The notes beneath the pieces are model-generated. The model worked only from the letters and a program-made list of their open reading frames with translations, was not told the DNA's origin and did no database searches. 9,790 nucleotides of DNA from Thermoanaerobacterium sp. (lineage in GTDB: Bacteria; Bacillota; Thermoanaerobacteria; Thermoanaerobacterales; Thermoanaerobacteraceae), in the NCBI GenBank assembly GCA_029960905.1, contig JASBVU010000046.1:1-9790 (forward strand). The letters are read 5' to 3'. This document shows positions 1 to 8,494 of this stretch, one piece after another (positions within the stretch are counted from its first letter, which is position 1; each line of letters begins with the position of its first letter). Both the position numbers and the translations under genes were made by a program.

Positions 1-40
1 ATACTCCATCATGCGACATGTTATGCAAAGTGGTTTAATT

Positions 41-2650
41 TTACCTATTTTTGAATAATGTTGCTTTTGCTATTTCCATGATTATTAAAGGCAGTAGTGA
101 CAGCATAATTACTACATCCCAATCGTATATGTTTATGTTTTTTATATCAAAAATTGTATTTAAAGGAGTCAATATGACTACAAGTTGAAGAAATATAGAA
201 ACTAACAGTGCAAGTACCATATATTTATTTTTAAATAAGCCAACCTTAAAAATTGATTTGATAGATCTTGCATTCATCGCTTGTGAAAGCTGGGAAAAAG
301 TCAAAACAGCAAATGCCATAGTTCGTGCATTAGTGAGATTTTCCCTAAGTCCCAGCAAGAACGCTATAAAAGATACCAAACCTATCATGATGCCTTCAAT
401 TGGTATTCTATACATAAGACCGTCTGAAAATATGTTTTCATTTTTAGGCCTTGGTTTTTTGGACATTATTTCCTTCTCAGCAGGTTCCACACCCAAAGCA
501 AGAGCAGGTAAGCTATCTGTGACTAAATTCACCCACAATATATGGATTGGTTTGAGAGGCATTGGCATACCAGCTAAAGTAGCAATCAAAAGAACAAGTA
601 TTTCACCAATATTGCATGATAAAAGGTAGTGTATGGATTTTTTTATATTTTCATAAATGGTCCTGCCTTCTTCTATAGCAGCCACAATAGTCGCAAAATT
701 ATCATCTGTAAGCACCATATCAGCTGAATCCTTTGCTACGTCTGTGCCTGTAATACCCATTGCGGCACCTATATCTGCCTGCTTTAACGCCGGTGCATCA
801 TTGACACCATCGCCAGTCATGGCAACCACCGCATTGTTTTTTTGCCAAGCCTTTACAATTCTCATTTTGTGTTCTGGTGAAACTCTTGCATACACTGATA
901 TGTTTTTTACCCTTTCATAAAGTTCATCGTCTGTCATGGCTTCTAACTCTCTGCCGTCAACAGACATATCATCTTTATCCAAAATACCCAAATCCTTTGC
1001 AATAGCTACAGCAGTAATCTTATGATCGCCTGTTATCATAACAGGTTTTATACCAGCATTTTTGCATATTCTAACAGAATCTCTCACTTCATCTCTCGGC
1101 GGATCTATCATTCCTAAAAGTCCTACAAATACAAGGTCTTTCTCAACTTCCTCACTGTCTAATTTCTCTGGTAAATTTTCAATATTTTTAAATGATATCG
1201 CTAAAACTCTTAATGCATCTTTCCCCATATTTTCATTTTCAATTCTTATATTTGCTTTGTCATCATCAGTCAATTCTATTATTTTGCCGTCTTTCAATAT
1301 GTATTTGCACCTTTCGATAATACTGTCAAATGCCCCTTTTGTTATGACTTTGTAATTTTTATCGCTTGATTTGTGAATTGTAGTCATCATTTTTCTGTCG
1401 GAATCAAAAGGAATTTCGGCAACTCTGGGAAATTTTCTTTCTAACTCTGATTTTTTAGATACATATTTTTCATATGCCGATACTATAGCGACTTCTGTTG
1501 GGTCACCAAAGCTTTTGCCTGATTCATCTATAAAAGCGTCTGTACAAAGTGCACCATGCTCTAAGATAAATCCTACTCCACTATCATAATTTTTATTTAA
1601 GTCTATCTCTCTAAAATCAGTAAAAACTTTGACTATTGTCATCTTATTCTGAGTCAAAGTACCTGTCTTATCAGAACATATCACGTTTGCACTGCCTAAT
1701 GTCTCCACGGCGGGAAGTTTTCTCAATATAGCGTTCCTTTTTATCATCTTCTGCACACCTAATGCTAAAGTAATTGTCACTATTGCCGGGAGTCCCTCAG
1801 GAATTGCAGCAACAGCAAGACTTACCGATGTCATAAACATATCAAACACTGGCCTTTTTTCCATGACACCTATACCAAATATTATGCCACAAATGATAAG
1901 CGCTCCTGTGCCAAGATACTTTCCCAACTGTTCCAATTTAATCTGAAGTGGTGTCAATGTATTCTCTCCATCGTCTAACATCTTCGCTATTTTGCCCATC
2001 TCTGTGCTCATACCTGTCTCGGTCACTACAAATAAGCCTCTGCCGTATGTAACGACTGTTCCCATGTATACCATATTCAGTCTATCACCGATATTGAGAT
2101 TTTTCTCTGGCAACCTGTCAGATGTTTTTTCTGATGGAACAGATTCTCCAGTAAGAGCTGATTCGTCTATCTTTAAATTTGCAGATTCTATGATCCTTCC
2201 ATCAGCAGGCACAAAGTTTCCAGCTTCTAAAAAGACTACATCACCGGGAACAAGATACTGTGACTCGATCTCTACAACTTTCCCATCCCTTAATACACGG
2301 GACACTGGTGCAGACAATTTTTTTAGTGCTTCAAGAGATTTCTCGGCATTGTTTTCTTGTATCATCCCTAAAAAAGCATTTAACGCGATTATGAATAAGA
2401 TTATGACTGCATCTGTAATTTCACCTAAAAAAAATGAGACAATAGATGCAACTATCAAAATAATCACCATGTAATCTTTGAATTGATCCAATAGCATAGA
2501 CAAAATTGTCCTTTTTTTCTTCTCGCTTAAAATGTTAGTACCATACTTTTTAAGCCTCTCTTTAGCCTCTTTTGATGAAAGTCCCCCTTTAGCATCTGTA
2601 TCTAACTCGTTTAAAATTTCTTCTACGTCATGAATCCAGCTTTCCTTCAT
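41..2650 (-). CDS. P-type cation-transporting ATPase (P2A, Ca2+/Mn2+ type)
   Basis: An 869-aa inner-membrane pump that couples ATP hydrolysis to cation export. All P-type hallmarks are visible: actuator-loop TGES at 167-170, ion-site PEGLP in M4 at 284-288, phosphorylation motif DKTGTLT starting at Asp327, nucleotide-domain KGA near 438-440, TGD at 540-542 and hinge GDGVNDAP at 613-620. In the C-terminal membrane half, NIGE (680-683) and NLVTD (708-712) match the M5 and M6 ion-ligand segments of SERCA-type pumps, so this is subfamily P2A and not a heavy-metal CPx pump. Length is normal and the gene looks intact. The ATG is set by AGGAGG at 2657-2662, six bases upstream. Families like this are usually named Ca2+ ATPases, but the yybP-ykoY riboswitch in the leader points to Mn2+ export, as established for Lactococcus YoaB. 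Family certain; substrate inferred. Confidence 0.95.
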   Translation of the reverse strand: MKESWIHDVEEILNELDTDAKGGLSSKEAKERLKKYGTNILSEKKKRTILSMLLDQFKDYMVIILIVASIVSFFLGEITDAVIILFIIALNAFLGMIQENNAEKSLEALKKLSAPVSRVLRDGKVVEIESQYLVPGDVVFLEAGNFVPADGRIIESANLKIDESALTGESVPSEKTSDRLPEKNLNIGDRLNMVYMGTVVTYGRGLFVVTETGMSTEMGKIAKMLDDGENTLTPLQIKLEQLGKYLGTGALIICGIIFGIGVMEKRPVFDMFMTSVSLAVAAIPEGLPAIVTITLALGVQKMIKRNAILRKLPAVETLGSANVICSDKTGTLTQNKMTIVKVFTDFREIDLNKNYDSGVGFILEHGALCTDAFIDESGKSFGDPTEVAIVSAYEKYVSKKSELERKFPRVAEIPFDSDRKMMTTIHKSSDKNYKVITKGAFDSIIERCKYILKDGKIIELTDDDKANIRIENENMGKDALRVLAISFKNIENLPEKLDSEEVEKDLVFVGLLGMIDPPRDEVRDSVRICKNAGIKPVMITGDHKITAVAIAKDLGILDKDDMSVDGRELEAMTDDELYERVKNISVYARVSPEHKMRIVKAWQKNNAVVAMTGDGVNDAPALKQADIGAAMGITGTDVAKDSADMVLTDDNFATIVAAIEEGRTIYENIKKSIHYLLSCNIGEILVLLIATLAGMPMPLKPIHILWVNLVTDSLPALALGVEPAEKEIMSKKPRPKNENIFSDGLMYRIPIEGIMIGLVSFIAFLLGLRENLTNARTMAFAVLTFSQLSQAMNARSIKSIFKVGLFKNKYMVLALLVSIFLQLVVILTPLNTIFDIKNINIYDWDVVIMLSLLPLIIMEIAKATLFKNR

Positions 2651-2681
2651 CTTATTCCTCCTTGTTTTTTAATTTATGGTA

Positions 2682-2726
2682 TAAATAAAGACCTTTATTT
2701 TGTATTATTCCACAAAATAAAGGTCT
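2682..2726 (-). terminator. Riboswitch-controlled intrinsic terminator
   Basis: Perfect 15-bp inverted repeat: arm 2712-2726 (AGACCTTTATTTTGT on the minus strand) and arm 2689-2703, with an 8-nt loop, followed by TTATTTAT. It lies between the aptamer and the ATPase ribosome site. The first arm contains the ACCTTT that closes P1 of the aptamer, so the two structures exclude each other. Confidence 0.88.
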
Positions 2727-2802
2727 CACTCGCAAATTTGCTTAACCAGCCGGGTGTTTCTCACCGTACTGACGACTGATTAACGAAGAGTTACTCCCCT
2801 TT
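2719..2802 (-). promoter_or_regulatory. yybP-ykoY (Mn2+) riboswitch aptamer
   Basis: On the minus strand the leader starts AAAGGGGAGTAA and ends GTGAGACCTTT, the two most conserved blocks of the yybP-ykoY family, with an internal CCCGGCTGG segment and a GC-containing hairpin arm between them. AAAGG at the 5' end pairs with CCTTT at the 3' end to form P1. This class senses Mn2+ and commonly precedes P-type ATPases and other Mn2+ efflux genes. The 3' strand of P1 is also part of the 5' arm of the terminator at 2682-2726. Ligand-stabilised P1 should therefore block termination, making an ON switch for the ATPase at 41-2650. Confidence 0.9.
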
Positions 2803-2809
2803 AGATTTA

Positions 2810-2815
2810 ATTATA
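2810..2815 (-). promoter_or_regulatory. Extended -10 promoter of riboswitch-ATPase transcript
   Basis: TGTTATAAT, a TGn-extended consensus -10, places the transcript start a few bases before the aptamer's AAAGGGG. At 17-bp spacing the -35 region is poor (GTGATA at 2833-2838), as is often the case with extended -10 promoters. The promoter lies directly against the stop codon of the upstream Spo0E-like gene (2822-2824), and its upstream part lies inside that gene. Confidence 0.7.
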
Positions 2816-2821
2816 ACATAT

Positions 2822-3016
2822 TTATTGTACAATATCACCATTTGTGCGATACTTTTTCGATTTCGTCGTACAATAAAGCACGATTAGATCGTCGAGTTTA
2901 CGGCTTAAATCGAGGATTATCTCGTATTTTACTTCTTCCTGCTTAATCAAATCATCAAGTTCATCGCGTAAATTGCTAATCTGTTCTTCTAATGCGGATA
3001 TCTTATTGTACATCAT
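2822..3016 (-). CDS. Spo0E-family aspartyl-phosphate phosphatase
   Basis: A 64-aa protein predicted to form a two-helix hairpin: helix 1 around residues 5-27 (LEEQISNLRDELDDLI) and helix 2 around 30-49 carrying SRKLD at 38-42 followed by DLIVLY. This fits the Spo0E signature (SxxLD). Spo0E-type proteins dephosphorylate Spo0A~P and hold back sporulation; here that role is inferred from family. I choose ATG 3016 (or the adjacent ATG at 3013) because AAAGGGGA lies 4 or 7 bases upstream. The reading frame runs up to a TTG at 3076, but that TTG is the -35 box of a good promoter, so the longer 84-aa version is unlikely. The gene follows the 67-aa unknown at 3095-3298 and may be read from both promoters. 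Confidence 0.8.
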   Translation of the reverse strand: MMYNKISALEEQISNLRDELDDLIKQEEVKYEIILDLSRKLDDLIVLYCTTKSKKYRTNGDIVQ

Positions 3017-3047
3017 TAGTTCCCCTTTTCTAAAAATCGCATATACA

Positions 3048-3076
3048 ATTTTATCATTAGGAACCAAAAAATTCAA
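3048..3076 (-). promoter_or_regulatory. Sigma-A promoter of Spo0E-like gene
   Basis: TTGAAT (3071-3076), 17-bp spacer, TAAAAT (3048-3053) with an extending TGA before the -10. Expected transcript start is near 3041, giving a leader of about 25 bases that contains the AAAGGGGA ribosome site. Confidence 0.65.
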
Positions 3077-3094
3077 TAGGATAATCTAGAAATT

Positions 3095-3298
3095 TCATCT
3101 AATTTTTTCCACTAATTTTGACAATTTTCTATATATATCTACTATATTTCTACCGTATTCTATCTCCCAATCTTCACATCCCTCGCTAACTGTCAAAATT
3201 TCGCCATTATTAATGCATCTTAATATGTCGTCATTTGAAATTTTTTGTTTGATTCTTTCCAACAAGTCTTTTAACGATGATGTTTCATTGCTTTCCAT
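3095..3298 (-). CDS. Unknown 67-aa protein, sigma-H-driven
   Basis: I do not recognise this family. The protein is acidic to neutral, has no signal peptide or membrane segment, and looks mostly helical: a charged N-terminal helix (about 8-21), a central stretch with Cys28 and Cys41, and a C-terminal helix IVDIYRKLSKLVEKI. That C-terminal helix aligns loosely with the Spo0E signature helix of the next gene (ILDLSRKLDDLI against IVDIYRKLSKLV), sharing D, RKL and spaced hydrophobics but lacking the SxxLD serine and aspartate. The start is supported by AGGAG at 3309-3313, ten bases before ATG. Its sigma-H-type promoter and position directly upstream of a Spo0E-like gene suggest a role at sporulation onset. 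That is inference from context only. Confidence 0.7.
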   Translation of the reverse strand: MESNETSSLKDLLERIKQKISNDDILRCINNGEILTVSEGCEDWEIEYGRNIVDIYRKLSKLVEKIR

Positions 3299-3312
3299 TT
3301 TAGCTCAACTCC

Positions 3313-3347
3313 TATAGAATATTCTAACTATAGTTATATATTCTATA
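3313..3347. repeat. Nested inverted repeat over sigma-H -10 and leader
   Basis: Perfect 10-bp arms TATAGAATAT (3313-3322) and ATATTCTATA (3338-3347) flank a second palindrome, AACTATAGTT (3326-3335), almost on the same dyad. One outer arm contains the sigma-H -10 and the other touches the AGGAG ribosome site. It could be an operator. A full RNA hairpin is less likely, because the expected transcript start lies inside the element. Confidence 0.5.
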
Positions 3348-3366
3348 AATGTTATTATTTTCCTGC
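3338..3366 (-). promoter_or_regulatory. Sigma-H (Spo0H) promoter
   Basis: GCAGGAAAA (3358-3366), 11-bp spacer, ATAGAATAT (3338-3346). This fits every specified position of the B. subtilis sigma-H consensus RnAGGAwww-N11/12-RnnGAATww. There is no good sigma-A promoter in the same interval. Expected start is near 3330, about 30 bases before the ATG of the 67-aa gene. Confidence 0.7.
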
Positions 3367-3384
3367 ATATATTTTTAATTTTTT

Positions 3385-4572
3385 TTAATAATTTGATATT
3401 AGGCTAATTGCTTTATCTAATGCCAAATCTAAATTATCTATTTTGCCACTTCCTTGGCATGTTTTTTGATTGCCTCCACCATTCCCTTCTATGACATCCA
3501 ATATTGTCTTAAAAAATGAATTAATGTTTACATCAACATCATCTGATCTTGATATGACAATGTTACCACAATTCGTAGTGCTACATAAAATGCAAATAAT
3601 CCCTTTTTCTTTGGTGATTATCTGAGATAAAGTCCGTAGTTCTTTCATGTCTTTATCATTAAAAATTTTTGCCACCAACTTAAAGTTTTTTAAATTTATT
3701 GATTCTGCGATTAATTTTTCAGCCTCATATTGAAGTATATTATCTCTTAGTTTAATTAATTCCTTTTTTAGCTCTTTATTTTCATCTAATATTTTATCGA
3801 CTTTTTCTAAGATCTCTTCTTCTTTTGCAGATAGCGATGTTATTAAACTGTTTATGTAATTATTCTTCTTAAGATAATCATTAAACGCCCTAAAGCCACA
3901 AACAAATTCGATCCTTAAACCCTTTTTCGTTCTTTCAAATTTTTTTATCTTTACAATTCCTATTTCACCTAAGCTTTTTACATGGGTACCACCACACGGT
4001 GAATAGTCAAAATCTTTAATCTCTACTATCCTTATGTTTTCGTCAACTTTTGGTTTTTTCCTTAAAGGTAGTCTTTTTAATTCTTCATTCCCTATAAAAT
4101 AAGTAATAATTGGTAAATTTGAATATATAAGCCTATTTGTTTCAATTTCAACTTCTTTAATATTGTCTTCGCTTAGATTGCTATTAGTCAATGTAATATG
4201 TGAGCTATCTCTGCCAATGCTAAAGCTTTCTGTTTCAGCGTTAAATAATTTATAAAATACTGCCGACAAAAGATGCTGACCACTGTGCTGCTGCATGTTG
4301 TCAAATCTCTTTTCCCAATCTATCTCACAATTTACAAACTTATTTTTAGGTGCCGTTTTCAAAACATGAATGACTTTATCATCTCTTAAGATGACATTTT
4401 CAACTTTTATGCCGTCTATAAATCCACCATCTGCCGGCTGTCCACCGCTTTCAGGGTAAAAATACGTTTCATCAAGTAGCACTTCATAATATCCATTTGC
4501 AAAATTAATATCAACAATTTCTGCAGAAAATGAGCTTTTATAGCTGTCATGATAATACAACTTCTCCACCAT
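3385..4572 (-). CDS. alaX: Alanyl-tRNA editing protein AlaX (long form, DHHA1)
   Basis: A 395-aa stand-alone homologue of the AlaRS editing and C-terminal domains. It hydrolyses Ser- or Gly-tRNA(Ala) in trans to prevent mistranslation. An N-terminal barrel (1-90) contains YFYPESGGQPADGG, the AlaX/ThrRS second-domain signature. The zinc-binding editing site is complete: HSGQH at 96-100 (His96, His100) and CGGTH at 193-197 (Cys193, His197). A Lys/Glu-rich coiled-coil stretch (about 245-292) leads to a C-terminal DHHA1-like domain ending in GGGNQKTCQGSG (366-376). There is no aminoacylation domain, so it is not AlaRS. ATG is preceded by AGGAGG at 4577-4582. It follows ilvE by 46 bases with no clear promoter of its own, so it is probably co-transcribed. 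No terminator is visible downstream. Confidence 0.93.
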   Translation of the reverse strand: MVEKLYYHDSYKSSFSAEIVDINFANGYYEVLLDETYFYPESGGQPADGGFIDGIKVENVILRDDKVIHVLKTAPKNKFVNCEIDWEKRFDNMQQHSGQHLLSAVFYKLFNAETESFSIGRDSSHITLTNSNLSEDNIKEVEIETNRLIYSNLPIITYFIGNEELKRLPLRKKPKVDENIRIVEIKDFDYSPCGGTHVKSLGEIGIVKIKKFERTKKGLRIEFVCGFRAFNDYLKKNNYINSLITSLSAKEEEILEKVDKILDENKELKKELIKLRDNILQYEAEKLIAESINLKNFKLVAKIFNDKDMKELRTLSQIITKEKGIICILCSTTNCGNIVISRSDDVDVNINSFFKTILDVIEGNGGGNQKTCQGSGKIDNLDLALDKAISLISNY

Positions 4573-4590
4573 ATAACCTCCTTAAAGTTT

Positions 4591-4617
4591 AAGACGCATG
4601 GACTAGCCATGCGCCTT
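4591..4617. other. Intercistronic hairpin ilvE-alaX
   Basis: Stem 4593-4601 (GACGCATGG) with 4607-4615 (CCATGCGCC), 5-nt loop, one G-U pair on the RNA, extended by A-T pairs at both ends. It begins at the ilvE stop codon. On the minus strand it is followed only by TTAAACTTT, a poor U-tract, so it may be a weak terminator or an mRNA-processing/stability stem. On the plus strand it is followed by T5 and would terminate any antisense transcript. Confidence 0.6.
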
Positions 4618-4618
4618 T

Positions 4619-5491
4619 TTAATATACCTTTGTTCCGTACAAAGTTCTCACATTTTTAAATTCCTCAATAATCTTTTTCGTAATCTCACCAGGTTTGCCG
4701 TTACCGATGACTCTTTTGTCAACTTCAGTTACAGGAATTGCTTCTGCGGCAGTGCCAGTCAAGAAACATTCATCTGCAGTATACACATTGAAAAGTGAAA
4801 AATACTTTTCTACAACTGGTATTCCAAGTTTATTTGCTATATCAATGACAGTAGCTCTTGTAATGCCCCCTAAGGCTCCAGCCGCAGATGGTGGTGTATA
4901 TAAAATACCGTCAGATACAATAAAAACATTATCACCTGTACATTCCGCAACATAACCTTCTAAGTTTAATAAAAGAGCCTCTGGATATCCCGCTTTCACA
5001 GCTTCAATCTTTGCCAATATATTATTTAGATAATTTAAAGACTTTATTTGCGGATCCAAGGTTTGAATGGAATTGCGCCTAAACGTAGATGTTATAATTT
5101 TTAACCCATTTTGGTACATCTCATCAGGATACAATGTAATCTTATCTGCGATGATAACTACTGTAGGCTTTGAACATTTATAAGGATCAAGTCCTAAATC
5201 ACCTTTTCCTCTTGAAACGACTAATCTTATGTATGCATCTTTTAAATTATTTCGCCTCACAGTCTCTAGGACCTTATCAACCATTTCTTCTTTAGTGTAT
5301 GGTACATCTAAAAGAAGTGCCTTGGCCATATTGTAAAGCCTTTTTAAATGATCATCTAATTTGAAAACAACACCATCATACGCCCTTATTCCCTCGAAAA
5401 CACCATCGCCATAAAGAAATCCATGGTCAAAAACTGAAACGGCCGCTTTTTCACTGTCTACAAACTCACCATTAAGAAAAACTACAGGCAT
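4619..5491 (-). CDS. ilvE: Branched-chain amino acid aminotransferase
   Basis: A 290-aa class IV PLP aminotransferase that interconverts Leu/Ile/Val and their 2-oxo acids with 2-oxoglutarate/glutamate in the cytoplasm. The N-terminal half has GDGVFEGIRAY (28-38). The Schiff-base lysine is Lys150 in IKSLNYLNN. The acidic PLP contact is Glu183 in VAECTGDN, and the cofactor-phosphate region is GALGGITR (205-212) with a later GTAAE loop. The SLNYLNNILAK stretch and EALLLN pattern favour a BCAT over a D-amino acid transaminase, which shares the fold; aminodeoxychorismate lyase is shorter and less likely. AGGAGG at 5499-5504, seven bases upstream, fixes the ATG. It has its own sigma-A promoter and probably heads a transcript with alaX. 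No T-box or leader peptide is visible; the leader is only about 33 bases. Confidence 0.93.
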   Translation of the reverse strand: MPVVFLNGEFVDSEKAAVSVFDHGFLYGDGVFEGIRAYDGVVFKLDDHLKRLYNMAKALLLDVPYTKEEMVDKVLETVRRNNLKDAYIRLVVSRGKGDLGLDPYKCSKPTVVIIADKITLYPDEMYQNGLKIITSTFRRNSIQTLDPQIKSLNYLNNILAKIEAVKAGYPEALLLNLEGYVAECTGDNVFIVSDGILYTPPSAAGALGGITRATVIDIANKLGIPVVEKYFSLFNVYTADECFLTGTAAEAIPVTEVDKRVIGNGKPGEITKKIIEEFKNVRTLYGTKVY

Positions 5492-5530
5492 TATGACTCC
5501 TCCTAATCTATCTAAAATATATTATTGTAG

Positions 5531-5559
5531 ATTATACCACTTTGAAATTTTTAAGTCAA
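5531..5559 (-). promoter_or_regulatory. Sigma-A promoter of ilvE
   Basis: TTGACT (5554-5559), 17-bp spacer, TATAAT (5531-5536): near-perfect consensus at ideal spacing. Expected start near 5524. Confidence 0.85.
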
Positions 5560-5560
5560 T

Positions 5561-5588
5561 TAAACAAAAAGCCCCGAGAGGGACTTTT
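5561..5588 (-). terminator. Intrinsic terminator of ferredoxin gene
   Basis: On the minus strand AAAAGTCCC (5580-5588), loop TCTC, GGGGCTTTT (5567-5575) with one wobble pair, then the T-rich tail TGTTTA. It begins nine bases after the ferredoxin stop codon and directly precedes the ilvE -35. Confidence 0.9.
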
Positions 5589-5596
5589 CGTTAATC

Positions 5597-5767
5597 TTAT
5601 TCAGCCTTAATAGCTCCTGTTGGACATACTGGTTCACATGCACCGCAATCTATACATGTATCAACATCCACTTCATATTTGCCTGTGCCTTCGTGAATAG
5701 CATCTACAGGGCATTCTGCAGCGCAAGCACCACAGCTGATGCACTCGTCTGTGATAATGTGTGCCAT
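5597..5767 (-). CDS. Clostridial 2[4Fe-4S] ferredoxin
   Basis: A 56-aa low-potential electron carrier, starting MAHIITDECISCGAC and ending PTGAIKAE. Two complete CxxCxxCxxxCP cluster motifs are present: Cys9, 12, 15, 19 and Cys38, 41, 44, 48, in the pseudo-symmetric arrangement and length typical of clostridial ferredoxins. It would carry electrons from pyruvate:ferredoxin oxidoreductase to hydrogenase and to the Nfn complex encoded nearby at 6228-8466. ATG 5767 is preceded by AGGGGGG at 5776-5782. It is monocistronic, with its own promoter (5814-5842) and terminator (5561-5588). It diverges from the tRNA operon. Confidence 0.96.
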   Translation of the reverse strand: MAHIITDECISCGACAAECPVDAIHEGTGKYEVDVDTCIDCGACEPVCPTGAIKAE

Positions 5768-5813
5768 TATTATATCCCCCCTCTTATGTATACAGTATAT
5801 AATTTCAAAAAAT

Positions 5814-5842
5814 ATTATATAGTATTTAATTTAACATGTAAA
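5814..5842 (-). promoter_or_regulatory. Sigma-A promoter of ferredoxin
   Basis: TTTACA (5837-5842), 17-bp spacer, TATAAT (5814-5819). Expected start near 5807, with a leader of about 40 bases containing the GT-AT alternation TATACTGTATAC. Confidence 0.8.
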
Positions 5843-5888
5843 CACTTAAAGCAAATTGTTTTTTGAGAAAAATTTTAAAAAAACCCCC

Positions 5889-5917
5889 TTGTCAAAAATA
5901 AAAACCCATGCTATAAT
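5889..5917 (+). promoter_or_regulatory. Sigma-A promoter of tRNA operon
   Basis: TTGTCA (5889-5894), 17-bp spacer, TATAAT (5912-5917). Start is expected near 5924, about ten bases before the first tRNA. It is divergent from the ferredoxin promoter, with about 45 bp between the two -35 boxes. Confidence 0.85.
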
Positions 5918-5933
5918 AAGTTCTGTCAGTTGA

Positions 5934-6007
5934 TGCCGAATGGTGTAACGGTAGCACCGGTGACTCTGGATCATCTAGTCTAGGTTCGAATCCTAGTTCG
6001 GCAGCCA
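5934..6007 (+). tRNA. tRNA-Gln (anticodon CTG)
   Basis: Complete cloverleaf with encoded CCA. Acceptor TGCCGAA/TTCGGCA, anticodon stem GGTGA/TCATC (one wobble) around loop CTCTGGA, anticodon CTG at 5966-5968, T arm CTAGG-TTCGAAT-CCTAG, discriminator G. The U1-A72 first pair is a known glutamine-tRNA feature and supports the identity. It reads CAG. In Firmicutes it is normally charged through Glu-tRNA(Gln) and GatCAB. Confidence 0.95.
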
Positions 6008-6013
6008 ACATAT

Positions 6014-6086
6014 GGCCTTATCGTCTAGTGGCCTAGGACATCGCCCTCTCACGGCGAAGACAGGGGTTCGACTCCCCTTAAGGCTA
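6014..6086 (+). tRNA. tRNA-Glu (anticodon CTC)
   Basis: Cloverleaf six bases after tRNA-Gln. Acceptor GGCCTTA/TAAGGCT, D arm with GTGGCCTAGGAC, anticodon stem TCGCC/GGCGA around CTCTCAC, anticodon CTC at 6048-6050, T arm AGGGG-TTCGACT-CCCCT, discriminator A. CCA is not encoded (ACTTCT follows). The first acceptor pair reads as G1-U72, a wobble where G-C is usual. It reads GAG. Confidence 0.93.
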
Positions 6087-6095
6087 CTTCTAAGG

Positions 6096-6127
6096 AAAAA
6101 CATCGCTTTTAAAAGGCGATGTTTTTT
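6096..6127 (+). terminator. Intrinsic terminator of tRNA operon
   Basis: AAAAACATCGC (6096-6106) pairs with GCGATGTTTTT (6116-6126); the T-run continues into TTTTTTG. It lies ten bases after tRNA-Glu. Confidence 0.9.
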
Positions 6128-6163
6128 GTCTTTATATCACTGCTAAAATAAATCTCTTAAGGC

Positions 6164-6218
6164 AAAAAGCACCTTTTATTGCACTTGACTATATATAATG
6201 CAATAAGAGGTGCTTTAT
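6164..6218 (-). terminator. Long-stem terminator of nfnAB
   Basis: An 18-bp inverted repeat with one wobble: arms 6166-6183 and 6199-6216 (AAAGCACC...TGCA pattern), 15-nt loop. On the minus strand it ends GGTGCTTTTTGCC, so it terminates nfnB. Because the arms end in A/T runs on both sides it may act bidirectionally and back up the tRNA terminator. Confidence 0.8.
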
Positions 6219-6227
6219 AATTAAAAA

Positions 6228-8466
<2,239 letters not shown>

Positions 8467-8494
8467 TGTTTTCACACCTCCATAGTTTTGTAAT

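Noticed and set aside
1..40. Possible start of a further minus-strand gene (ATGTCGCATGATGGAG) after the ATPase
   Set aside because: Too little sequence, and no purine-rich ribosome site before the ATG; no terminator is seen either, so the region cannot be judged.
258..2474. Plus-strand open frames opposite the P-type ATPase
   Set aside because: Antisense shadows of a gene with every P-type motif intact; no start signals.
4416..4610. Open frame of 64 codons overlapping the start of alaX
   Set aside because: It is out of frame with the strongly supported AlaX N-terminus, covers the intercistronic hairpin, and its translation is low-complexity and unrecognisable.
5785..5800. GTATAC-containing palindrome in the ferredoxin leader as an operator
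   Set aside because: Short, AT-alternating and expected by chance in this sequence; no known regulator motif recognised.
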